Source: Bacillota bacterium
GTDB lineage: Bacteria > Bacillota > Clostridia > Lachnospirales > Lachnospiraceae
DNA: 32,401 nucleotides
Reading direction: 5' to 3'
Assembly (NCBI GenBank): GCA_023663285.1
Contig: JAMPHT010000036.1
Coordinates: 1-32,401 of the forward strand
Under the pieces are notes generated by a model. That model made no database searches and was not told the origin of the DNA. It was given only the letters and a program-made list of their open reading frames with translations. Positions 1 through 8,414 of the stretch are shown in pieces. The first letter of the stretch is position 1, and each line of letters opens with the position of its first letter. The position numbers were made by a program, and so were the translations under genes.

Positions 1-231
1 CCCGTCAGTTTTGAACTGGAAGTGAAGAAATCAATTCCTATGGGAGACGGATCAGACATATTTCTCTGTTTGATCCGCAATGTGACTAAGGATGAAAAAC
101 TGCTGGATACAGCGGTTCCCTTTACGGAAAGACTGATGCAGGCTGCTCCGGTATTAGTTCCGGGCGAAGAGACGTATGCTTCCATCGATGGAAGATATCT
201 TGGAAAATGGGGAGAGCCTATGAAAAAGTAA
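1..231 (+). CDS. Flavin reductase-like protein, C-terminal fragment (gene runs off the left edge)
   Basis: The frame is open from base 1 and ends with TAA at 229-231, so only about 76 C-terminal residues are seen. They read like the end of a flavin reductase/flavoredoxin domain (FMN-binding split barrel): a beta strand FELEVKKSIPMGDG, then FLCLIRNVTKDEKLLD, and the ending DGRYLGKWGEPMKK, which is typical of this family in Clostridia. Such proteins bind FMN in the cytoplasm and pass electrons to a partner. The internal GTG at 22 is not the true start because the conserved strand begins before it. The stop overlaps the next frame by 25 bases. The family call rests on remembered motifs from the last third only, so the substrate cannot be stated. 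Confidence 0.6.
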   Translation, partial: PVSFELEVKKSIPMGDGSDIFLCLIRNVTKDEKLLDTAVPFTERLMQAAPVLVPGEETYASIDGRYLGKWGEPMKK

Positions 232-893
232 AAGCGTATATTTCGGATGACAGGATCTTTGGTTGGGATCAGGACAACTATTGCGTTATTGAAGTTGCAG
301 ATGCAAATCTTACGCAAGAGGAGGTAGCAGGTTATTTAGGGATCACATCACAAAGCGTTTCCAAATGGGAACGTGGCGAGTCTTATCCGGATATTACACT
401 CTTACCGGCGCTGGCAAACATATTTGAAACAAGTATCGACCTGTTAGTAGGAATGGATGCGATTCGTGCGGAATCAGCACAATATAATATCCATAAAAAG
501 GCTGTTGATCTTCAGCGAAAGGGAGAGTATGATTCTGCTGAAAAAACCTATCGGGACGCACTGCTGATCTATCCCAATAAGCCTGGGATGATTCTTGGAT
601 TAGCAAGTACATTGGCGTTAAAGGGCAATACAGATGAAGCTATTGAATCAATGGAGAGAGGATTGGCTATATCGAACAATGAGAAGCAAAAGGCTACTAT
701 GCGTGCAACCCTGTGTTTCTTGTATTTGAAGGCGGGACATGAGGATAAAGCTGACAGACTTGCATCCGAGCTTCCCCATACAAGAGAAAGCCGTGAAGTG
801 ATTCAACCGCTGATTCAACAGGGTTTAACTGAAAGCGAGATAAATGAAAACATAAAGAACATTTTATTCGGTGATGGAAAGGATATTTGGTAA
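207..893 (+). CDS. XRE-type HTH regulator with TPR tail, atypical (probably replaced) N-terminus
   Basis: Residues about 34-82 are a clear Cro/C1-type helix-turn-helix: LTQEEVAGYLG, then SQSVSKWERGESYPD and ALANIFETSIDLLVG. Residues about 95-190 form TPR-like helical hairpins (AVDLQRKGEYDSAEKTYRDALLIYP and similar), a layout common in Lachnospiraceae XRE-TPR transcription factors. What is odd is the start. Normal members begin about 13 residues before LTQEEV with a basic first helix. Here that helix is missing and is replaced by about 30 unrelated residues read from 207-303. The ATG at 207 has only a weak purine-rich site before it and lies inside the flavin reductase gene. I infer a deletion or recombination joint near 297-303. 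The protein may be non-functional in DNA binding, or translated from an unrecognised start. Confidence 0.6.
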   Translation: MGRAYEKVKAYISDDRIFGWDQDNYCVIEVADANLTQEEVAGYLGITSQSVSKWERGESYPDITLLPALANIFETSIDLLVGMDAIRAESAQYNIHKKAVDLQRKGEYDSAEKTYRDALLIYPNKPGMILGLASTLALKGNTDEAIESMERGLAISNNEKQKATMRATLCFLYLKAGHEDKADRLASELPHTRESREVIQPLIQQGLTESEINENIKNILFGDGKDIW

Positions 894-1013
894 AAAAGAA
901 TAATTTAGAAGAAAGATATCAGATTCTGGAAGCTTCCTTGCAGGATGATCCGGAGGATGTAGGTCTTTGAAACTATATATAAAAGTGATTATCGAGAGGC
1001 GGCGAAAAATTGA
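887..1013 (+). pseudogene. Small hypothetical ORF remnant with a frameshift near 967
   Basis: A TTG at 887 is preceded by GGAAAGGA (875-882) and overlaps the stop of the XRE gene. It opens a frame reading VKKNNLEERYQILEASLQDD and PEDVGL before TGA at 968-970. The frame starting at 969 continues ETIYKSDYREAAKN to a stop at 1011-1013, as if one reading frame had lost bases at 967-968. I do not recognise a family. This is a composition-based suggestion only: the two pieces have a natural amphipathic protein character and fit end to end. It could equally be non-coding spacer. Confidence 0.25.
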
Positions 1014-1021
1014 ATAAAGGC

Positions 1022-1050
1022 TTTACACCTCAGGTATAGATTGCTATAAT
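1022..1050 (+). promoter_or_regulatory. Sigma-A-type promoter for the 63-residue protein
   Basis: TTTACA at 1022-1027 and TATAAT at 1045-1050 are separated by exactly 17 bases. The predicted start of transcription is near 1057, about 50 bases before the ATG at 1107. No operator-like repeat is obvious around it, so expression may be constitutive. Confidence 0.75.
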
Positions 1051-1106
1051 GAGTATGCAGGGGACAGTAACTAATCGTTAACCATTCATAGAAAGCAGGT
1101 GATCAT

Positions 1107-1298
1107 ATGCCAACGGGTATTGAAGTAACAAAAGCTGCTCTTGATGATTTTAAGAAGATTCAGAGATATATGCTATTAGCTAAAAAAGAAAACGCTACCG
1201 AAACATATGCCGAATTAAAAGAGGAATACCTGACAATAAAAGCATTACTTAATGTGTCGGGCGTAAATCTCACAGATATTGATAAAATCAAGGAATAA
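1107..1298 (+). CDS. Small hypothetical protein (63 residues)
   Basis: Unrecognised. The ATG follows AGCAGGTG with good spacing, and the gene sits between a near-consensus promoter (1022-1050) and a strong hairpin terminator (1329-1368), so it is a stand-alone transcription unit. The protein is soluble, about half helical by eye, rich in Lys and Glu, with no signal peptide, membrane segment or Cys. Its N-terminal half (residues 8-40) looks like one or two charged helices, followed by a short tail LNVSGVNLTDIDKIKE. The charge pattern would fit a small helical bundle or an adaptor-like protein, but no function can be assigned. Confidence 0.65.
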   Translation: MPTGIEVTKAALDDFKKIQRYMLLAKKENATETYAELKEEYLTIKALLNVSGVNLTDIDKIKE

Positions 1299-1328
1299 TT
1301 TTTCCGGTACCTTAGCAACAGCGGCCCA

Positions 1329-1376
1329 GGGTGCAAAGCCTTTATGGAATCATGAAGGCTTTGCACCCTTTGAATA
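1329..1376 (+). terminator. Strong hairpin terminator after the 63-residue gene
   Basis: GGGTGCAAAGCCTT at 1329-1342 pairs perfectly with AAGGCTTTGCACCC at 1355-1368 (14 bp, 12-base loop), followed by only a short TTT at 1369-1371. It separates the small gene from the beta-glucan operon promoter. The weak U-run means termination may be incomplete in vivo. Confidence 0.7.
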
Positions 1377-1460
1377 ACTGCAAAATCGGGAAAAACCACA
1401 AAAGCAAAATACACAAATTGTATAACTTGCACAAAACTCAAAAAAACCAAAAGGTTTTAG

Positions 1461-1489
1461 TTGACAAATTGACCTACCGGTACTATGAT
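1461..1489 (+). promoter_or_regulatory. Main promoter of the beta-glucan operon
   Basis: TTGACA (1461-1466), a 17-base spacer, and TATGAT (1484-1489) give a near-consensus sigma-A promoter. Transcription would begin near 1496, leaving a leader of about 220 bases before the first ATG at 1720. This is the only strong promoter I see before the operon. The stretch 1369-1719 otherwise holds two palindromic operator-like sites and no convincing gene; a 101-codon open frame there (1331-1636) runs across the terminator and promoter and is judged spurious. Confidence 0.8.
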
Positions 1490-1515
1490 AAGCTTGTAGT
1501 TGAGGTGAGCAACAC

Positions 1516-1527
1516 AAAAACGTTTTT
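1516..1527 (+). promoter_or_regulatory. Operator-like palindrome 1 (AAAAACGTTTTT)
   Basis: A perfect 12-base palindrome centred about 25 bases after the predicted transcription start. The central AACGTT with A/T arms is the typical core of LacI/GalR-family operators, so binding here would block the promoter. No LacI-family gene is present in the window, so the repressor would be encoded elsewhere. Confidence 0.5.
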
Positions 1528-1643
1528 CTTGATAAGTATGTCCGCATCGGATGTACATAGGACAAAGGAGCTGCAGAAGATAGGATGTCCGGTGTTCCGG
1601 GGAGAAAGCATTAGATTGAAAGCAGCTGAATTTTAGGCCAAGA

Positions 1644-1653
1644 AAAACGTTTT
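1644..1653 (+). promoter_or_regulatory. Operator-like palindrome 2 (AAAACGTTTT)
   Basis: A second copy of the same palindromic core, in the context AGAAAAACGTTTTGG. The two centres are 127 bases apart, close to 12 helical turns, so both copies would lie on the same DNA face and could support looping by a tetrameric repressor or a downstream roadblock. Confidence 0.45.
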
Positions 1654-1719
1654 GGTAAATTCTGGCACAAATATAAAGGCAGTGCCGGAAGCTCGATCAA
1701 AAAGAAACGGAGGATATTT

Positions 1720-3480
1720 ATGAAAGCAAAGAAAGTATTGGGACTGCTTCTCTCTGTTGCCATGGTAGCCGGAATGATGACCGGATGCGGCAGCGGCGAT
1801 AACGGCGACTCCTCGAATGGGGGGGGTAATGTGCAGGACAGCCAGCAGACAAACAACGGCGGCTCTACCGGGGGATCGACCGGCGGGGATTCTGCGGGCG
1901 GAGAAAACAGCGGCGGAGAAACCGCTAACACCGCGCCCTTTTACCTTACGCTGGACCCGGCGGTATCCGGAGAGATCGACGTTATGTGCTGGTCAGGCGA
2001 CAGTGTTTATCATGAAGACATTGGCCATCAGGACATTGCGCCTGAAGATCTGACCACACAGAATTACGCTATGCTCTATGCTATGGCAAAGAAGTTCAAT
2101 GAGATCTATCCTAATATCAAGATCAATCTGTATGCGAAGGCTGACGACCCCAACGGCAATGATACCACATGGGATCAGGAATTGGAGAATTATAAGGCTG
2201 AGCATGGTAAGTATCCAGACATTTATGCGTCCACTATGCTGTCAGATGATACAGCTAAGGGCATGGTGGCTGACCTGTCCGTATATTCGGACGATCCGCT
2301 GTATCAGTCCTTCAATACTTCCCTGATGGAAAAGATGAACTACTACGGCTTCCAGGCAGGACTGCCTCAGTTCATGCAGCCCTGGGGCGTATATGTGAAC
2401 AAGGAACTGGCTGAGGATAACAATATCGATGTTCCCGATCCCGACTGGGACATTGATGAGTATACGGATTTTGTGACCTCTGCTGATAATACCAATTTCT
2501 GGGGACTGATTTACGGCAGCGCGACCCAGTTTATCCAGACAGGAACGGATACTGTGGTGAAGGCTATGAACGACGGGACCGAGGTCAATATGGCGTCCGA
2601 TCAGGTAATGAGTCTGTTGGATTATATCCCCAGGTGGTCCGAGTATGAAATCTGGACCAAGAACGGCGAAGGCGCTGTGGATGCAGCTATTATGGATGAC
2701 GGCTGGTGGTGGGGGTATCGCTTCTTCTGCCGCAACTATTGTCTGGCCTATGACGGAGACCCCTGGATGATGAATACGGCGGCAATGCCTCAGAATGCGG
2801 ACGGCACATGGCCTACCAACGCAGTTGAGTCCGGTGACTGGGACATTTATCCCAGACCTGCAACAGACTACAAGGGCAATACCGTAGGCATCTGTATCGA
2901 CCCCATGGCGATCCACAACTATGCTATGGACGACGGTGATCCCGCATGGAGCGACGCGGAGAAGTCACAGATGGATCTGGCTTATGCCTTCGGCTCCTAC
3001 TGGTGCGGCGCTACCGAGGCTATGCAGGCGAGAGCTGACCAGCAGTGGAACAATGCAGGCGTTATGCAGAGCTGCCTGAACGACTCCTTCCCTCTGGTGA
3101 CAGGCGATGCCTTCGACGAGCAGATGAAGATATGGTATTCCGTGGAGACACACACTCGCTACGGTGACGCGGATAAGATGCCCGGCTTCCAGTATGTGGT
3201 ACAGCTCTGGGAGGATGGTCAGATCTGGGATGTATCCGACAAGTGCTACCCCTGGTATGTATATGAGGACGGCGCCAGAAAAGAGTGCGTCTATGAGTGG
3301 CTGAACCTGACAAATGTAGATGTTGTGGGCGTTTCCGTGACGGATGCAAGCTGGCTGGATACCGTAAAGGCAAATCTGCCTGAGTGGAACAAGAAGATGA
3401 ATGAGAGACTCGCGGAGGCACAGAACTCTCTGAAGGAAGGCTTAAAGACCTACTATGGATTTACCGACGCTGATTTTTGA
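1720..3480 (+). CDS. Extracellular solute-binding lipoprotein (family 1 SBP) of a sugar ABC importer
   Basis: A lipoprotein signal (basic MKAKK, hydrophobic core, lipobox MTGC with Cys23) is followed by a Gly/Ser/Asn-rich tether of about 45 residues and then a large sugar-type binding domain (residues about 80-586). The domain is rich in Trp, Tyr and Asp (for example DGWWWGYRFF near residues 327-336), as expected for binding carbohydrate chains through stacking. At 586 residues it is longer than usual family 1 SBPs (about 420-450), which fits a long oligosaccharide ligand. The start is set by GGAGGA a few bases before ATG. It is the first gene of the operon and is separated from the rest by a hairpin that probably lets it be made in excess. 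The beta-glucan ligand is inferred from the downstream enzymes. Confidence 0.85.
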   Translation: MKAKKVLGLLLSVAMVAGMMTGCGSGDNGDSSNGGGNVQDSQQTNNGGSTGGSTGGDSAGGENSGGETANTAPFYLTLDPAVSGEIDVMCWSGDSVYHEDIGHQDIAPEDLTTQNYAMLYAMAKKFNEIYPNIKINLYAKADDPNGNDTTWDQELENYKAEHGKYPDIYASTMLSDDTAKGMVADLSVYSDDPLYQSFNTSLMEKMNYYGFQAGLPQFMQPWGVYVNKELAEDNNIDVPDPDWDIDEYTDFVTSADNTNFWGLIYGSATQFIQTGTDTVVKAMNDGTEVNMASDQVMSLLDYIPRWSEYEIWTKNGEGAVDAAIMDDGWWWGYRFFCRNYCLAYDGDPWMMNTAAMPQNADGTWPTNAVESGDWDIYPRPATDYKGNTVGICIDPMAIHNYAMDDGDPAWSDAEKSQMDLAYAFGSYWCGATEAMQARADQQWNNAGVMQSCLNDSFPLVTGDAFDEQMKIWYSVETHTRYGDADKMPGFQYVVQLWEDGQIWDVSDKCYPWYVYEDGARKECVYEWLNLTNVDVVGVSVTDASWLDTVKANLPEWNKKMNERLAEAQNSLKEGLKTYYGFTDADF

Positions 3481-3506
3481 CCCGGTAGTCTGATGATATA
3501 ACAGGA

Positions 3507-3557
3507 AGGGCTTATTATTGGCGACACAGGGTGTTTGAAATAATAAGCCCTCTTTTT
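3507..3557 (+). terminator. Intercistronic hairpin (partial terminator or mRNA stabiliser)
   Basis: AGGGCTTATTATT (3507-3519) pairs with AATAATAAGCCCT (3539-3551), 13 bp. The loop can pair further (ACAC/GTGT), and CTTTTT follows at 3552-3557. It lies between the first binding-protein gene and the rest of the operon, without a new promoter that I can see. This is the usual place for a leaky terminator or 3' stabiliser that raises binding-protein mRNA above permease mRNA. Confidence 0.75.
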
Positions 3558-3574
3558 GAAAGAGGAGCACGCTC

Positions 3575-6500
3575 ATGAAGTCGAAAAAGACAGGGATTTT
3601 CAGAAAAATTATCATAACCGCTGCCGCGGCGGCAGTGTGCGTCGGCGGCGTCTATCTGATCTTCAATATGAACCATGCGGAGTACGTGGAGGATGTCAGC
3701 CCTGAGGAGTTGAGGCAGGCTTATGAGCTTTTGTCCGGTTCTCTCGTCTCCTCGGATTATATGTATACGGATTATCTGAAATATCTTGACGTGGGATATG
3801 GCGAGGGAAGCTATACCGCTTCTCCAGAGCAGGGAGAAGTAAAGGGCTTCGAGGCCGGGCAGGAGCTGCCCGCCTATGAGGGAGATGCGGTGGTGCTGGA
3901 TTATGAGCAGACTGCGGAATATAGAGTAAATGTGGATAAAACGGGAGTGTATTACCTGGCGGTGGATTATCTCTCCGCAGGCAATTCCTACCTTGATTAT
4001 ACAGTGGATGTGGCCTTGAACGGGGAAGCGCAGTACCAGGAGTGGAAAACGGTGGAGCTCTCCCTGTACTGGAAGGACGCAGTGGAGGAATACATGGTGG
4101 ACAGATACGGGGACGAGATCGCGCCCACCCAGGAGCGGCTGAACCGGTGGAGCCATACATACCTTTACAATAATACCTATTCATCCACCCACCCCCTGTA
4201 CATGACGCTGGAGGCGGGGGAGAATGTGATCACCCTGACCAACCGTTCCAATGACGGTCTGGCCCTGGGGGCTCTTTATGTGGAAACGCCTGTGGAGGAC
4301 TGCCCTTCCTATGAGGAATATGCCGCCCGGTATGCGGGCGCGGCGGTGGCAGGCAGGGGCGGTATGATAGCGATCGGGGCCACGGACTACACGGTGAAAA
4401 ATTCGGCGGAGATCATCTACCAGTCCACGGCCAATCCGGCTATGACGCCCTATGACGCAGAATATAAGAAGCTGAACACTCTTTCCTGGACCAAACCGGG
4501 AAATGAGATCACCTATGAATTCGGCGTACAGAAGGAAGGGCTTTATAAGCTGGGCTTCCATTATATGAACGATAAAGAAGAATTCAACTCCTATGAGAGC
4601 ATAGCCATTGACGGCAAGGTGCCTTTTCAGGAGCTTAAGTGTTATGCTTTTCCCTACAGTGACGGGGGCTGGGCCAATGAAGTGCTCTCTGACGCAGGCG
4701 GCGATCCCTATTATATTTATCTGACTGCGGGACCTCATACGCTCACCATCAAGGCGGAGATGGAGCCGGTGATCGAGGCATGGCGCTATGGACAGCTGAT
4801 TGCGGAGCACGCCACACAGTTTTCCCTGGACATCAAGAAGATATCGGGGCAGGATGCGGATAAATACAGGACCTGGAAAATGACCCAGTACATACCTGAG
4901 ATCCCCGAATACCTGGACGCTTATATGACCCTGATCCAACATATCCGCTATCTGCTGCAGCATGAGTCGGAGTACGGCATCAACGGCGCGCTGCTTTCCT
5001 ATCTGGATAAGGCGGAGGCGTTTATTGAGGAGATGGCGGAGTATCCTGATGAGATCGCTCTTTATACCAACAGCCTTACCGGTGCGGACAATTCCGTGCT
5101 GGTGGCGGTGAGCAAGTTCACTTCCTCCATTATGAACATAAATTTTTCCCTGGATATGATCTACGCATTCGGGGAGGATGAACTGCCGAAGGCGAAGGCA
5201 GGGCTTTTTGAGAGCATAGGAAACGGATTTGCCACGGTTTACTATTCCTTCACCTCGGAGAAGTACCGGACCGATTCCCCGGACGATGAGGAACTGACCA
5301 TATGGGTGTCCAGGGCGCTGACCCACGTGGATCTGCTGCAGAAGCTTGCGGATACGGAATTCACGCCAAAGACAGGCATCAAGGTCAAGATCTCGGTGAT
5401 GCCGGACGCTAACAAGCTGACCCTGGCCTCGGCGGCGGATCAGACGCCGGACATTGCCCTGGGACTGATTTCCCATATGCCCTTCGACTTAGCCTGCCGT
5501 GACGCCCTGTATGATCTGACCCAATTTGACGATTTCTGGGAGACTGCAAACCGTTTTGTGGCGGGCGCGCTGGTACCCTATACCTACAATGAGGGTGTTT
5601 ACGCCATACCGGAGACTCTGGATTTTGACGCGGTGATCTACCGCACGGATATTTTTGAAAGCTTAGGGCTGGAGGTGCCGGACACCTGGGAGGAGCTGAT
5701 CGATCTGCTTCCCAGCCTGCAGCGCTACGGGATGAACTTTTACCACAATATTTCCTCCGGTGTGGGCTATAAGTGGTTTTACCAGACCACGCCTCTGATA
5801 TTCCAGAACGGCGGCAGCCTGTATCTGGAGAACGGCACGGCCACAGCCATTGATTCGCCGGAATCCGTGAAGGGCTTAAAGCAGCTGGGAGATCTGTTTG
5901 TGGCATATTCGCTGGATACCCAGGTGCAGGAATTTTTCAACTCCTTCCGGTATTCCGTACTGCCCATAGGCATTGTGGACTCCAACAACTACGTGCTGAT
6001 CAAGAACGGCGCAACGGAGCTGGAGGGACAATGGGCGCTGGCTCCTTACCTGGGGACGGTGCAGGAGGACGGGACCATCAACCGGAACTTTATTGCCAAC
6101 GGTACGGGCGGGGTCATCTTCGCGGACACACAGATGCCTGAGGAGGCGTGGGAGTTCATGAAGTGGTGGACGGACACGGAGACCCAGGTGGAATACACCT
6201 ACACCCTGCGTTCTACCTACGGCGATACCTACTTCTGGCTGCCCTCCAATGTGGAGGCGCTGGAGCAGGCGCCCATCGACCAGGACGATAAGGAGATCAT
6301 TCTGGACATGGTGCAGTGGCTCAGGGATGTGCCCAGGACGCCGGGACAGTATCTGCTGGAGCGCTCCATCTCGGATATCTGGAACACTATGGTGTTCGAC
6401 GGCACCTCGGCACAGGTGGCGGCGGATGAGAAGGTGATCGCCATCAACCGCGAGATCAAAAAGAAGATGCAGGAGCTTGGCTTCTATGACGAAGACGGAA

Positions 6501-6595
6501 ATATGATGAAGAGCTATATTATCCGGGATGCGGACTGGATACAGGAGCAGATGGATAAAGCGAGGGAAGGAGGTGAGCATGCGTGCAGCAGGTGA
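3575..6595 (+). CDS. Membrane-anchored fusion of two beta-sandwich (CBM-like) domains and a solute-binding domain
   Basis: The 1006-residue protein starts after AAAGAGGAGC with a basic end and one hydrophobic helix (residues about 9-31). No good lipobox is present, so an uncleaved anchor is likely. Residues about 100-240 and 270-425 look like two beta-sandwich modules, with alternating strands and phrases such as [22 protein letters not shown] and [20 protein letters not shown]-like turns and [11 protein letters not shown], as in CBM-type lectin domains. A helical linker follows (about 430-565). From about 572 ([20 protein letters not shown]) to 960 it is a family 1 sugar-binding SBP domain, including [10 protein letters not shown] and the usual [19 protein letters not shown]. 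It sits directly before two permeases and overlaps the first by 13 bases. I infer a surface receptor that grips a glucan chain and hands it to a permease. The CBM label is from fold character, not a family match. Confidence 0.75.
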   Translation: MKSKKTGIFRKIIITAAAAAVCVGGVYLIFNMNHAEYVEDVSPEELRQAYELLSGSLVSSDYMYTDYLKYLDVGYGEGSYTASPEQGEVKGFEAGQELPAYEGDAVVLDYEQTAEYRVNVDKTGVYYLAVDYLSAGNSYLDYTVDVALNGEAQYQEWKTVELSLYWKDAVEEYMVDRYGDEIAPTQERLNRWSHTYLYNNTYSSTHPLYMTLEAGENVITLTNRSNDGLALGALYVETPVEDCPSYEEYAARYAGAAVAGRGGMIAIGATDYTVKNSAEIIYQSTANPAMTPYDAEYKKLNTLSWTKPGNEITYEFGVQKEGLYKLGFHYMNDKEEFNSYESIAIDGKVPFQELKCYAFPYSDGGWANEVLSDAGGDPYYIYLTAGPHTLTIKAEMEPVIEAWRYGQLIAEHATQFSLDIKKISGQDADKYRTWKMTQYIPEIPEYLDAYMTLIQHIRYLLQHESEYGINGALLSYLDKAEAFIEEMAEYPDEIALYTNSLTGADNSVLVAVSKFTSSIMNINFSLDMIYAFGEDELPKAKAGLFESIGNGFATVYYSFTSEKYRTDSPDDEELTIWVSRALTHVDLLQKLADTEFTPKTGIKVKISVMPDANKLTLASAADQTPDIALGLISHMPFDLACRDALYDLTQFDDFWETANRFVAGALVPYTYNEGVYAIPETLDFDAVIYRTDIFESLGLEVPDTWEELIDLLPSLQRYGMNFYHNISSGVGYKWFYQTTPLIFQNGGSLYLENGTATAIDSPESVKGLKQLGDLFVAYSLDTQVQEFFNSFRYSVLPIGIVDSNNYVLIKNGATELEGQWALAPYLGTVQEDGTINRNFIANGTGGVIFADTQMPEEAWEFMKWWTDTETQVEYTYTLRSTYGDTYFWLPSNVEALEQAPIDQDDKEIILDMVQWLRDVPRTPGQYLLERSISDIWNTMVFDGTSAQVAADEKVIAINREIKKKMQELGFYDEDGNMMKSYIIRDADWIQEQMDKAREGGEHACSR

Positions 6596-7494
6596 AGAAG
6601 AGGAAAAAATTCAATAAAGAGGACGGAAGAGCTTATCTGATGCTGCTGCCTTACATCCTTCTGTTCTCCACATTTATTCTGGTGCCGGTGCTGATCGCGG
6701 TGTATCTGTCCTTTACCTATTTTGACGTGATCAACGCGCCCACCTTTACGGGACTGCTGAACTATATCACCCTGTTTACCCAGGATGAGGTGTTTTTGAA
6801 ATATGTACTGCCAAACACCTTCCTGTACGCCCTGGTCGTGGGACCGGGGGGATATGTGCTGTCCTTCCTGCTGGCATGGATGCTGGCCCAGATACAGCCC
6901 ATACCCAGGACCATACTGGCGCTGTGTATCTACACCCCCTCCATGCTGGGTCAGGTGTTTATCGGCGTTATCTGGAAAACTATTTTCTCCGGCGACCAGT
7001 CCGGCTGGGTGAACAGTCTGCTGCTGCAGTGGGGGCTCATCGACACACCCATTCAGTTCCTGCTGACAAAGGATTATTTCATGCTGATCATGATCGTCGT
7101 CTCCCTGTGGTCCGCCATGGGCATCGGATTCCTGGCCATGATCTCAGGTATCCTGAATATCGATCAGGAGCTGTATGAGGCGGCCTATGTGGATGGCTTA
7201 AGGAACCGTTTTCAGGAGATCATTTACATCACCGTGCCCTCCATGAAGCCCCAGATGCTGTTCGGAGCGGTCATGGCTATCGTAAACGCCTTTAATATGG
7301 GCTGGATCGGCGTTACCCTAAGCGGCGCCAATCCCACGCCGGAGTACTCCGGCCAGCTGATCACCAACCATATAGACGACTACGGCTTTATCCGGTATGA
7401 GATGGGATACGCCGCCGCTGTCTCCGTGGTGCTTCTGCTGATCGTGTATGCCTTTAACGTAGTGGCTCACCGGCTGTTCGGTGAGAAGGATTGA
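6583..7494 (+). CDS. ABC sugar importer permease A (MalF/LacF type)
   Basis: A GTG start at 6583 is placed by AAGGAGGTGA at 6567-6576 and overlaps the preceding stop. The 303-residue protein has a short basic N-terminus (QQVKKRKKF) and six hydrophobic segments beginning with [20 protein letters not shown]. The EAA loop reads [19 protein letters not shown], the site that contacts the ATPase. It forms the inner membrane channel with the next gene. Members of this class typically pair with a shared MsmK/MsmX-type ATPase, and none is encoded here. The substrate is inferred from context to be beta-glucan oligosaccharides. Confidence 0.9.
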   Translation: MQQVKKRKKFNKEDGRAYLMLLPYILLFSTFILVPVLIAVYLSFTYFDVINAPTFTGLLNYITLFTQDEVFLKYVLPNTFLYALVVGPGGYVLSFLLAWMLAQIQPIPRTILALCIYTPSMLGQVFIGVIWKTIFSGDQSGWVNSLLLQWGLIDTPIQFLLTKDYFMLIMIVVSLWSAMGIGFLAMISGILNIDQELYEAAYVDGLRNRFQEIIYITVPSMKPQMLFGAVMAIVNAFNMGWIGVTLSGANPTPEYSGQLITNHIDDYGFIRYEMGYAAAVSVVLLLIVYAFNVVAHRLFGEKD

Positions 7495-7508
7495 GAGGAG
7501 GGAGCGAA

Positions 7509-8402
7509 ATGAGTAAGAAGAGAAAACAGAAACGCGGCAACTTTCAGGGCTCCCGCATCAATCCCAGGCATTTTTCAAAGGGGCAGATCAAATTTTACAT
7601 CATCCTGGTGCCCCTGTCCCTTTTCATGATCCTGCCTGTCATTATGCTGGTGAACCGGGCGTTCATGCCTTTAGGCGAGCTGTTTGCCTTCCCGCCCCAT
7701 ATTATTGCCCGCAACCCTACCACCAACAACTTCAAGAGTCTGTTCGCCCTGTCCAGCACCACAGGGGTGCCCATGCTGCGATACCTGTTGAACTCGGTCA
7801 TCGTGACGGTGCTGACGGTGCTGCTGAACCTGGTGATCACCATATTGGGGGCCTATACCTTTGCCAAAAAGAATTTTAAGGGCAAGGCGGTGCTGTTTGA
7901 GATCAACCAGCTGGCGCTGATGTTTGTGCCTACCGCAGTAGCCATTTCCAGATACCTGGTGATCGTGAAGCTGAACCTGACGGATACCTGGCTGGTACAC
8001 GTGCTGCCGCTGGCGGCTATGCCTGTAGGCTTGTTCCTGGTAAAGCAGTTTACGGATCAGATACCGGACGCGCTGATCGAAGCGGCGGTCATGGACGGCG
8101 CAAGGGAGCTGACCATTGTGCGCAAGATCATTGTGCCCCTGATCAGGCCGGCGCTGGCTACCTCTATCGTGCTGACCTTCCAGCAGGTCTGGATGGCGGT
8201 GGAGGCGTCCAACAATTATGTGAACAATGACACCATGCGGACGCTGGCATATTACCTGAACTCCCTGTCCACCAACAATACCGTTGCGGCGGCAGGCATG
8301 ACGGCGGCGGCTTCGGTGCTCTTATTCATACCGAACCTGCTGATCTTTATCTGTATGCAGTCTCAGGTCATGAATACCATGAGCCATTCCGGAATCAAGT
8401 AG
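7509..8402 (+). CDS. ABC sugar importer permease B (MalG/LacG type)
   Basis: ATG at 7509 follows GAGGAGGGAG, so I prefer it to the in-frame TTG at 7491. The 297-residue protein has a long basic N-terminal tail, six membrane segments and an EAA loop (EAAVMDGARELTIVRKIIV). It pairs with permease A, whose stop is 12 bases upstream. The RINPRHFSKGQIKFY stretch before the first membrane helix is the usual cytosolic entry of the MalG class. Confidence 0.9.
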   Translation: MSKKRKQKRGNFQGSRINPRHFSKGQIKFYIILVPLSLFMILPVIMLVNRAFMPLGELFAFPPHIIARNPTTNNFKSLFALSSTTGVPMLRYLLNSVIVTVLTVLLNLVITILGAYTFAKKNFKGKAVLFEINQLALMFVPTAVAISRYLVIVKLNLTDTWLVHVLPLAAMPVGLFLVKQFTDQIPDALIEAAVMDGARELTIVRKIIVPLIRPALATSIVLTFQQVWMAVEASNNYVNNDTMRTLAYYLNSLSTNNTVAAAGMTAAASVLLFIPNLLIFICMQSQVMNTMSHSGIK

Positions 8403-8414
8403 GGAGGACGAGTG

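Noticed and set aside
1331-1636. Open frame of 101 codons in the operon leader
   Set aside because: It spans the terminator and the promoter, has no ribosome site and a low-complexity Lys/Asn-rich translation.
2242-2916. Long open frame on the minus strand (224 codons) inside the first binding protein gene
   Set aside because: Antisense shadow of a codon-biased GC-rich gene; no ribosome site, and the translation has no domain character.
4181-5476. 431-codon minus-strand open frame within the CBM-SBP fusion gene
   Set aside because: Long because the sense gene avoids certain codons; His/Arg/Leu-rich composition is typical of antisense shadows.
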